Of a DNA stretch of 64,000 nucleotides, positions 55,997 to 64,000 are shown piece by piece. The notes below the pieces were generated by a model. The model worked only from the letters and a program-made list of their open reading frames with translations, was not told the origin of the DNA and did not search any database. The stretch lies in contig JAXRKP010000279.1 of NCBI GenBank assembly GCA_037039925.1, positions 141,718-205,717 on the forward strand, read 5' to 3'. Origin of the DNA: Doris montereyensis. Its lineage: Eukaryota; Mollusca; Gastropoda; Nudibranchia; Dorididae. The translations under genes were made by a program, and so were the position numbers. Each line of letters begins with the position of its first letter. Position 1 is the stretch's first letter.

Positions 55997-56279
55997 AATT
56001 TGAATGGTCACAGTGAAGACAAGAACTTTATTTGTTACTAACTTTAGTGTGTACGGACATGGTAAGAGCGTTATAATGTAACTGTGCTTCTTTGATCTGA
56101 TCTCGGCCAGCCAGTAGTTAGGAAGCGGGAGGCAGTAGCAGGCCAGGGCGAGGAGAGCAGAGTGGTGGTCTGAATCTGAGCACGTTGAAAAGGAGACGTC
56201 GAGAATGGGGTTGTGGGCTGAAATAGTGATCAGATCAGACGAAGAGATTTGTGGGTGAGAGGTCACGGACACCAAGCTG
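55406..56279. repeat. Spacer with ATT microsatellite (55915-55996)
   Basis: About 27 ATT triplets. The left flank contains a short duplication of GACACAGGAGAAGAAAAA. No gene recognised. Confidence 0.8.
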
Positions 56280-58322
56280 GCTGCAGGTATGACACATGGT
56301 GGCACTAGGCTCCCGGTGATTGCTTCAAGAAGGACAGACACATGGTGGCACTATGGTCTCTGTGATTGCTTCAAGAAGGACAGACACATGGTGGCACTAT
56401 GGTCTCTGTGATTGCTTCAAGAAGGATAGACACATGGTGGCACTATGGTCTCTGTGATTGCTTCAAGAAGGACAGACACATGGTGGTCAAGAAGGATAGA
56501 CACATGGTGGCTCTGTGATGGCTTCAAGAAGGACAGACACATGGTGGCACTAGGGTCTCTGTGATGGCTTCAAGAAGGACAGGCACATGGTGGCACTAGG
56601 GTCTCTGTCATGGCTTCAAGAAGGACAGGCACATGGTGGCACTAGGCTCCCGGTGATGGCTTCAAGAAGGACAGACACATGGTGGCACTAGGGTCTCTGT
56701 GATGGCTTCAAGAAGGACAGACACATGGTGGCACTAGGCTCACGGTGATGGCTTCAAGAAGGACAGACACATGGTGGCACTAGGCTCCCAGTGATGTCTT
56801 CAAGAAGGACAGACATGGTGGCACATGGTGGCACTACACAGGGCACTCACGGTGATGGCTTCAAGAAGGACAGACACATGGTGGCACTAGGGTCTCGGTG
56901 ATGGCTTCAAGAAGGACAGACACATGGTGGCACTAGGGTCTCTGTGATGGCTTCAAGAAGGACAGGCACATGGTGGCACTAGGGTCTCTGTGATGGCTTC
57001 AAGAAGGACAGGCACATGGTGGCACATGGTGGCACTAGGGTCTCGGTGATGGCTTCAAGAAGGACAGACACATGGTGGCACTAGGGTCTCTGTGATGGCT
57101 TCAAGAAGGACAGGCACATGGTGGCACTGGTCTCTGTGATGGCTTCAAGAAGGACAGGCACATGGTGGCACTAGGGTCTCTGTGATGGCTTCAAGAAGGA
57201 CAGGCACATGGTGGCTGGCACTAGGTCTCGGTGATGGCTTCAAGAAGGACAGACACATGGTGGCACTAGGGTCTCTGTGATGGCTTCAAGAAGGACAGGC
57301 ACATGGTGGCTGGCACTAGGCTCTCGTTGATGGCTTCAAGAAGGACAGACACATGGTGGCACTAGGGTCTCAGTGATGGCTTCAAGAAGGACAGACACAT
57401 GGTGGCACTAGGGTCTCGGTGATGGCTTGAAGAAGGACAGACACATGGTGGCACTAGGGTCTCGGTGATGGCTTCAAGAAGGACAGACACATAGTGGCAC
57501 TAGGGTCTCGGTGATGGCTTCAAGAAGGACAGACACATGGTGGCACTAGGCTCTTGGTGATGGCTTCAAGAACAGACACATGGTGGCACTAGGGTCTCGG
57601 TGATGGCTTCAAGAAGGAAAAGACACATGGTGGCACTAGGGTCCCGGTGATGGCTTCAAGAAGGACATACACATGGTGGCTGGCACTAGGCTCTCGGTGA
57701 TGGCTTCAAGAAGGACAGACATATGGTGGCACTAGAGTCTCGGTGATGGCTTCAAGAAGGACAGACACATGGTGGCACTAGGCTCCCAGTGATGACTTCA
57801 AGAAGGACAATCACATGGTGGCACTAGGGTCTCGGTGATGGCTTCAAGAAGGACAGACACATGGTTGCACTAGGCTCCCAGTGATGACTTCAAGAAGGAC
57901 AGACACATGGTGGCACTAGGGTCTCGGTGATGGCTTCAAGAAGGACAGACACATGGTGGCACTAGGCTCCCAGTGATGACTTCAAGAAGGACAGACACAT
58001 GGTGGCACTAGGGTTTCGGTGATGGCTTCAAGAAGGACAGACATATGGTGGCACTAGGCTCCCAGTGATGACTTCAAGAAGGACAGACATATGGTGGCAC
58101 TAGGGTCTCAGTGATGATTTCAAGAAGGACAGACACATGGTGGCACTAGGCTCCCAGTGATGGCTTCAAGAAGGACAGACACATGGTGGCACCAGGCTCC
58201 CAGTGATGGCTTCAAGAAGGACAGACACATGGTGGCACTAGGGTCTCGGTGATGGCTTCAAGGACAGACACATGGTGGCACTAGGGTCTCGGTGATGGCT
58301 TCAAGAAGGACAGACACATGGC
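56280..58322. repeat. Minisatellite, 46-bp unit, about 43 copies
   Basis: Units contain GGCTTCAAGAAGGACAGACA, CATGGTGGCACTAGGGTCTC and GGTGAT. Variant classes are GGGTCTCTGTGAT (mostly left), GGGTCTCGGTGAT and GGCTCCCAGTGATGAC (mostly right). Extra CATGGTGGCA or TGGC duplications appear in several units. Confidence 0.97.
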
Positions 58323-58706
58323 CTTTGTATTGTCCCCTCGGGTACAACAGAAAATCTCGTCTCCACGAGGCTTTATCACCTTTATGGTAGAATCACTCAT
58401 ATATTCACAATCATTTTTTTTTTTTTAATAAAATATCTTACGTAATCCCGATTTATTATTAAAATGTCTAAAGGCTTTTAGAGCAACTTATAAGGCAACA
58501 TATTATCGCCTGAGTGATATTTATTTTTTCTTTGATCATTGCCAAAGTATATTAACGTATCTGCCAGTTTTCTTGATTTTCATTAGTTTATATACCAAAT
58601 TTGTATCCATAACGCCATGTATCTTGCCTCACTAGTAGAGCTACAATACAACAAGTAGATCTACAGTAACATTAGTGTGTTTGCTGCCTTGCATCTTGAC
58701 GTGTGG
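58323..58706. other. Intergenic sequence
   Basis: AT-rich, unique-looking; nothing recognised. Confidence 0.35.
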
Positions 58707-59040
58707 GGGAACTCGGTAGTCCAGAGGCAAGGTGTCGGCCTCTCAACCAAAAGGTCATGGGTTCAAGCCCTGTCGATGGTTGAATGGTTTTCTCAACCCA
58801 GTTTGGAGTAAAATCTCTCCCCCCCCCTCCCTCCCCCTCCCCCTGGTCCATGTAGGTAGATGGACACCAAGCCCCATCGGAGATGGACGATAAAAAGGCC
58901 ACATGGGCAGATCACAACACTTTGTGCACATGAAAAAGTCCCTGGCTGTTAACAAGTAGGCAGTCAAGGCAACATTAAATGTGAAATCCTTCCAAAAAAA
59001 ATCCCGAGATCACATTAATTGTGAGTGTGGGTAAATCAAA
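58707..59040 (+). mobile_element. SINE-A copy, near full length
   Basis: Head GGGGAACTCGGTAGTCCAGA, GTGTCGGCCTCTCAACCAAA, box B GGGTTCAAGCCCTG, then CTGGTCCATGTAGGTAGATG, CCATCGGAGATGGACGATAA, GATCACAACACTTTGTGCAC and the end GTGAGTGTGGGTAAATCAAA. This is the best copy for defining the family. Confidence 0.9.
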
Positions 59041-59279
59041 TTGAATATATAAAAAAATGTTAACATGTAAAACATATTTCCTGTTGCTGATGGTTTGAGG
59101 GCAAGTTGCAATTTGATGACTGTCGTAGCTGTTTTGTTTTAGCGTTACATCTTATAAAATGATAGGTGTATTGCTATCTAAAAAGACTTGCAGTTTGAAG
59201 ATGAAAGTTTTCTACCTGTGCTCAATGAAATGATTTTATTACGTCCGCTGTATGTAAGTGAGGGTATAGGTGGAAAACT

Positions 59280-59425
59280 GGGTTTGTTTTACATCTCTAC
59301 AGCAAGGGTTATTGTGCAGCTGTGCTTAGGGTAGGCACTTAGAATGATGTTGGGTTTGTTTTACATCTCTACAGCAAGGGTTATTGTGCAGCTGTGCTTA
59401 GGGTATGCACTTAGAATGATGTTGG
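59280..59425. repeat. Near-perfect tandem duplication, 72 bp
   Basis: Two copies of GGTTTGTTTTACATCTCTAC, AGCAAGGGTTATTGTGCAGC and TGTGCTTAGGGTAGGCACTT. They differ at one base (GTAGGC against GTATGC). Confidence 0.9.
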
Positions 59426-59571
59426 GTTTTTATGTATTAGTATTCATTCAACTCCTCAATTTGCATGATCTGTTCCTATAAGTATGTACCGCACCAGTAC
59501 CAGTGCTGGTACGATGACTCTCTAGGGAAAATGTGGTTCTACCATCCATTATCATTGCATCTTGTCTTGTA

Positions 59572-59870
59572 GTAGCGTCGGTGGCTGACTGGTTAGGCTG
59601 CCGGGCTTGGGACTGTGAAATCCTGTGTTCAGACTCTAGCAAAATCTTGGCCCGCCGTTGTGTACCTTGGGAAAAACGCTTAACACGCATTTCCCCGCTC
59701 GACCCAGGTGCGAATGGGTACGGTAAAAGCACAAGCTTGTAGTACAAACCTGATTCAGACTAGCGGTCTGTCCAGGAGGCGACTATTATCACCTGTTCCG
59801 CTTCACGCTATAGAATCTGGGATAAGCTCCGGTTCTATGGGAATGGGATGTAATGTCCTTGTAGGAACTC
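59572..59870 (+). mobile_element. SINE-B copy
   Basis: TAGCGTCGGTGGCTGACTGG head, box-B-like TGTTCAGACTC, CTCGACCCAGGTGCGAATGG, CAGACTAGCGGTCTGTCC, AGGAGGCGACTATTATCACC and TAAGCTCCGGTTCTATGGGA. Confidence 0.85.
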
Positions 59871-60028
59871 TTTACTTTACTTGCAATGCGCCTTTACCCA
59901 TGCATTTTCTTCTTCTTCTTTTTTGTGCATTTCTTATGTGTTATACGGTGGTACGTTTAAAAACAGGGAAACCAGCCATCAGACATTAGTTTATCTCAAA
60001 TGTCCTAATGTTGTAAATGTTGTATCAG

Positions 60029-60141
60029 GACCAGAACATCACTGTAAGAAAGTCAAGTCAAGACAGCAAGCCATTGCTTCCCTACTAGGCAAACAGCTGG
60101 TTGAGGAAGTGAGAAAATTATGGCCTTGTGAGACAGCTTGA
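60029..60141 (+). CDS. Candidate terminal exon, unknown protein
   Basis: After a possible acceptor (GTTGTATCAG, with a weak pyrimidine tract) the frame reads PEHHCKKVKSRQQAIASLLG then KQLVEEVRKLWPCETA and a TGA at 60139-60141. The composition is protein-like: a basic patch followed by a probable amphipathic helix. KKxKxxQQAIAxxLL has a faint resemblance to the last helix of double-stranded-RNA-binding domains. The frame is open leftward to 59881, but that part runs into SINE-B. No partner exon is seen to the left, so it may be chance. Confidence 0.25.
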
Positions 60142-60333
60142 CTCGCCACCTTGCTTGCTTTGTTGACCTTTGTTTGCATGTTTTAGTCAGATTCCTGCTC
60201 TATTAGTGTTGGGGCACGTCGTATTGAAATGTCCACATATATAGATATATGTATATATATATGTCCTGAAATGTTGTGTCACACATCAAAGTCGAAACAT
60301 TTTAATATCGATATTTTGACATTTTATTTTCAT

Positions 60334-60500
60334 AGACAGCAAAAATGAGACCAATGGCGTTAATGGCAAATAATTCGAAAGAAAACAATCTGAAACGTTT
60401 GAAGATGCTCTTCTTATTCTTAACATTGGCTGTTATAATAAGTACGTTTGCACTCCTGCCACCTCTGTACTATAGAGCGGCTGTTCTTGAATGCCGGTGA
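60334..60500 (+). CDS. Candidate first coding exon or small ORF, type II membrane-like
   Basis: A good acceptor-like sequence (ATTTTATTTTCATAG) is followed closely by ATG at 60345. The frame reads MRPMALMANNSKENNLKRLK, then the hydrophobic segment MLFLFLTLAVIISTFALLPP, then YYRAAVLECR and TGA at 60498-60500 (51 residues). A short polar basic N terminus followed by one hydrophobic span is the layout of type II Golgi enzymes. A possible donor, ATAA|GTACGT at 60442, could splice it to an exon outside the window. I do not recognise the protein. It is not the missing MGAT5 anchor exon by position, since it lies after the MGAT5 stop. Confidence 0.35.
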
Positions 60501-60694
60501 ATTGGTCTCAAACCAAAACAAACATTGATTTGATTCTTGTCCTTAATCCTTTTATGCCTATGTGTAACAAGCCCTTCGTATATTCCCTGTCTAGGCTTGC
60601 AACGATACGGCCTAAATGTAGTGTTAGGAACTGGCACCGTAACAGTTTTGTACAAGCAAAGATATATAGCCAGCATTTTGTACGGCAGTTTTGT

Positions 60695-60925
60695 ATTATG
60701 TCTAAAGTTGTACAGTTCCATATTATGTCTAAAGTTGTAAAGTTTCGTATTATGTCTAAAGTTGTACAGTTTCGTATTATGTCTAAAGTTGTACAGTTTC
60801 GTATTATGTCTAAAGTTGTACAGTTTTGTATTATGTATAAAGTTGTACAGTTCCGTATTATGTCTAAAGGTGTACAGTTTCGTATTATGTTTAAAGTTAT
60901 ACAGTTTAGTATTATGTCTAAATTT
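60695..60925. repeat. Minisatellite, 27-bp unit, about 9 copies
   Basis: Units of TATTATGTCTAAAGTTGTAC plus AGTTTCG. The 27-bp length is a multiple of three, so both strands keep long repetitive open frames (9 residues per unit) that are not genes. Confidence 0.95.
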
Positions 60926-61468
60926 GTAGCCCGTCGTCCACGAAGGTCTAGTTACGTTTTTCATCTTAGTCCGTCTCAATTGAGTTAACACAAATATATT
61001 TAGATATTCCAGTTCATTTCTGATTTCAAGTTATTGTTACTGTGTGTTTAAAGTTGAAATAGGAAGACTGTTATCATTTTTAGTCTTTTTATAGCCATTT
61101 ATTAATCGAAGAATGTCGCTAGTGTACATTTCAATCAGTTTTCGTTTAGTTATATTTCGTTCAAATGGTTATAATTTTATTTTTAATATTTAAAAAAAAA
61201 ATTTTTACTATAGAATTAAGTGCAACCAAATAAAGATCCAATAAACGGCGGAACAGTTTCTCCATTTGACACATTCAGGTCTTCTTCATGCGTAGCTTAG
61301 CATTCTGTGGTTGGATGTCGCTTCCTGAACCCTCCGGTCGGAAAAGCTCGCGATCCGTCGCCACTCAACTTGCCCCCGTTGTTGTTCAGGTCTAGTCGAC
61401 GAAATTATCTATGTTTTAGATAAAAATATTTTTCCTGTGTTTTTGTACCTTATTAGCTCGACCTTTGT
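60926..61468. other. Intergenic sequence
   Basis: AT-rich, unique-looking, with AATAAA-type sequences near 61217-61240. No gene recognised. Confidence 0.4.
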
Positions 61469-61772
61469 GGTGTCGGTGGCCGTGTGGTTAGGCTGTCGGA
61501 CTGGGAATCATGAGGTCCTGGGTTTGAATCCTGGCAAGCCAGGCCAGGCCCGACATTGTGTTCCTTGGCAAAGACACTTAACACGCATTTCCTCACTCAA
61601 CCTAGGTGCGAAATGGGTACAGGCACTAGTCTGGGAGTGAAAACCTGCGTTAGACCAGCGTCCTGTCCAGGAGGTGATTATTATCACATCTGTTCCTTCC
61701 CACTTCACGCTATAGAAACCGGGATAAGCTCCGTCCGGCTCAATGGGCCGTAAAGGCCTTGAAGGAACTTGA
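61469..61772 (+). mobile_element. SINE-B copy, near full length
   Basis: Head GGTGTCGGTGGCCGTGTGGT, TAGGCTGTCGGACTGGGAAT, box B GGGTTTGAATCC, then CTCAACCTAGGTGCGAAATG, CGTCCTGTCCAGGAGGTGAT and GGATAAGCTCCGTCCGGCTC, ending CGTAAAGGCCTTGAAGGAAC. Confidence 0.9.
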
Positions 61773-62126
61773 CTTGCATCAACTGTTAGCATCAATGTAT
61801 TATCTGTATGAGTTGACTTGTTCAAATGGTTTCTTACTTCCATTACAATAGTATGATGTGGTTGAGAGAGATAACGGAACGGGTTCCCTTTGACGTGTTC
61901 GGACTGAGATTCTAGTCATCAAAAATACCTACGTAGATATTGTTTTAAAAAAAACTAATTTTCTCGATGCATTTTGATGATGCTCATGTCTACCCATGCT
62001 TAACATGCTCTCTACTCATCCCACCTACTGCTTTGTAGAATTTACAGAGGTCTGGTTTAAAAGTAGAAGCTGTCTATCATGATCACCACACAATTGGCCG
62101 CGCTTCCGTTATAGTATGATTTACAT

Positions 62127-62130
<4 letters not shown>
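61773..62130. other. Intergenic sequence
   Basis: Unique-looking; nothing recognised. Confidence 0.35.

Positions 62131-62174
<44 letters not shown>
62131..62174. repeat. TA microsatellite
   Basis: About 21 TA dinucleotides. Confidence 0.95.
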
Positions 62175-62177
<3 letters not shown>

Positions 62178-62467
62178 TATTATTATATATAGAGAGATTT
62201 TTTGAGAATGTCTTGTAGACCCACACATGATATTATTGGATTGCCGGGGATGGGCGGTGGGGCGGGGAGGGGAAGCTGAAAAATGATTTATTCTGTCGTT
62301 GTAGAATGACATGTCCTCTTCCTATGTCACGCTAGAGGAATCTTATTCAAACCATTATCGCTTTCATGACTTCAAAACAGTATTAATTGCCATTGAAATA
62401 CACATGGAAGCATCACATCAATGTTGCTGATGTTAATTTCAAAAACTATTTTGCTAAAAGATGTTTT

Positions 62468-62580
62468 TGTCATCTCTGTCATATTTGTCATCTCTGTCAT
62501 CTTTGTCATCTTTGTCATCTCTGTCATCTTAGTCATCTCTGTCATCTCTGTCATCTTAGTCATCTCTGTCATCTCTCTCA
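62468..62580. repeat. 9-bp tandem repeat, about 12 copies
   Basis: Copies of TCATCTCTG / TCATCTTTG / TCATCTTAG, giving repetitive open frames on both strands. Confidence 0.9.
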
Positions 62581-62804
62581 TACTTTTTCCTCTGCACCTC
62601 CAGTGAAATTTCCTGTTTTTTTGCATCGTTTCTTTTGTGGCTTCAGGATTTTGCTTCTTTGTTTTCTTTCCTGTTTTTGAAAAAAAAAAAAAATTTGGCA
62701 GGGGAGGGGGGGGATAAATTTTATTGGGTGAATATTGGTAGGTCCTACATTCTTTGAGGGGTTTTTGTTGCTTGGTCTTTTTGGGTTGTTTTTTTTTCTG
62801 TGGG

Positions 62805-62975
62805 GCATCCTGTCCAGGAGATGGTTTTTATCGTCTGTTCCGTTTCTGCTGCTTTTGAAATCGGGATAAGCTCCGACCCAACGGGATAAGCTCCGACCCA
62901 ACAGGATAAGCTCCGACCCAACGGGATAAGCTCCGACCCAAAGGGCCAGAATGGTCTTGAAGGGATTTTACTTGC
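62805..62975 (+). mobile_element. SINE-B 3' part with amplified end block
   Basis: CATCCTGTCCAGGAGATGGT, then GGGATAAGCTCCGACCCAA four times in tandem (62872-62942), then GGGCCAGAATGGTCTTGAAG and a T run at 62977-62998. In other copies the GGGATAAGCTCCG block occurs once. Confidence 0.8.
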
Positions 62976-63534
62976 TTTTTTTTTTTTTTTTTTTTTTACT
63001 CGATCAAAAGGGAATGTATGCTGATACATGCTTACTCTCGACAGCAAAAAGTTATAAATACCATACTACCAAGGCACGACCACTGGCCTCTTTCTTGATG
63101 GTAAAACGTTAAAGCTATCGGGACACAACCAGGATTCAATCCCTTTTTAAAAATATATAAATTTTACCTTTTGCTTTCCATTATTTCTTTCATTCACCGA
63201 TATCACATTGATTGCTCATATCATTCCATAATATTAATTCCTGAATTACGCAACGTATTTAACTTTGATAATATACAGATGGCTTTCTTTACTTCACGTT
63301 TCATCGTTTACCCTTGTGTGAATGAATGTAGTATAATATACTCATGTTTTCAGTCTATGATATCAGGCTTTTAAAAAAAAATGTTTTCCAAGCTACTATA
63401 ATACATTGCCTTGATTGAGAGTATCAAGACTTTGGTCGTGATAGCATTTATCATGGGTGGTGTGCATTACTCTATGTTATCAAAGCAATGTAAAGCCCCC
63501 TCTTCTGTATGCATTCTCGTTGCTCTGTGGTAAG
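62976..63534. other. Intergenic sequence
   Basis: AT-rich, unique-looking; no gene recognised. Confidence 0.35.
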
Positions 63535-63710
63535 GTGCCTGTGGGCGGTTTGGTGTGTAAGATCGGTAGGATTTTTTTCCTTTCACTCTTTCACCTATCT
63601 TTTTACTTGCTGTTTTCTCTTAATTCACCCTGAGGTCACCACATATGATGGAATTGGTAAATGTTAATCAATCAAGCATTCAATCAAACAATCAATCAAT
63701 CAAAGCAAGT
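63535..63710 (+). mobile_element. SINE-C copy, near full length
   Basis: GCCTGTGGGCGGTTTGGTGT, ATCGGTAGGATTTTTTTCC, TTTCACTCTTTCACCTATCT, TTCACCCTGAGGTCACCACA, GATGGAATTGGTAAATGTTA and a CAATCAATCAATCAAAGC tail. Confidence 0.75.
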
Positions 63711-63787
63711 GCCCTAAATCAGTTGCAGCTTTTCCTGTAGTGTATGCCTTGGATGATTGAATGTGCTGTACAGAAGAAAGATGCACA

Positions 63788-63822
<35 letters not shown>

Positions 63823-64000
63823 TCTGATTTATCTGTTGTTTTACCGTCACCTTAATTTTGCATTTAGATTTGTTGCAATCTGGCATTGTATCTCTACTTT
63901 TCTGTTTCATTCTAAGTTTTAGTTATCCCATATAGGGATATGGATCAATAATCCAATTTTTTAAAATAATTTTTTCTCCATATTTTTTTTGTAAGTCACG
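63711..64000. repeat. Right end with CA microsatellite (63791-63821)
   Basis: About 15 CA dinucleotides; the rest is AT-rich unique sequence with no gene recognised. Confidence 0.7.

Noticed and set aside
55892..56341. Asn/Ile-rich open frame
   Set aside because: It is built on the ATT microsatellite. The flanking parts have no family resemblance.
60470..60991. 173- and 165-codon overlapping open frames
   Set aside because: Most of each is the 27-bp minisatellite, whose length is a multiple of three and so keeps frames open on both strands.

Overview
This is animal (eukaryotic) nuclear DNA. Coding sequence is sparse, genes are split by GT-AG introns, and most of the rest is tandem repeats, tRNA-derived SINEs and decayed non-LTR retrotransposons. 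The repeat style (very long GA/CT/TA microsatellites, many 26-60 bp minisatellites, TAGATCTAG-rich arrays) suggests an invertebrate, perhaps a gastropod mollusc. That placement is an impression, not proof.

The one gene I can identify firmly is on the + strand: an orthologue of MGAT5, alpha-1,6-mannosylglycoprotein 6-beta-N-acetylglucosaminyltransferase (GnT-V, GT18 family, EC 2.4.1.155). Twelve coding exons run from 16106 to the stop codon at 48859-48861. They cover the stem, most of the catalytic domain and the cysteine-rich C terminus. The N-terminal exon with the transmembrane anchor is not seen and probably lies upstream of the window. An internal segment of about 90-100 residues expected between 16297 and 22574 is also not found; that interval holds a 52-bp minisatellite and a LINE. 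Four of the twelve exons need a one-base frame correction, each in or near a short homopolymer run, while splice sites and protein similarity are kept. Uncorrected assembly indels are the simplest explanation; a decaying gene copy is the alternative.

Layout: 1-16105 is repeats (a 3.8-kb, 47-bp minisatellite at 9255-13066; a 51-bp array at 13332-14432; SINEs and LINE remnants). 16106-48861 is MGAT5 with repeat-filled introns. 48862-64000 is mostly non-coding (3' flank, a 2-kb 46-bp minisatellite at 56280-58322, SINEs). It holds two weak coding candidates: a C-terminal-exon-like open frame ending at 60141 and a small type II membrane-like open frame at 60345-60500.

Four SINE-like families recur. 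I call them A (tRNA-like head, CAAAT-type tail), B (tRNA Leu/Ser-like head, about 300-370 bp), C (CTGGTAGGTCCTAC core) and D (tRNA-like head with GGTTCAAGCCCC-type box B). About a quarter of the window is minisatellite. I see no bacterial-type systems, CRISPR arrays, viral genes or toxin genes.
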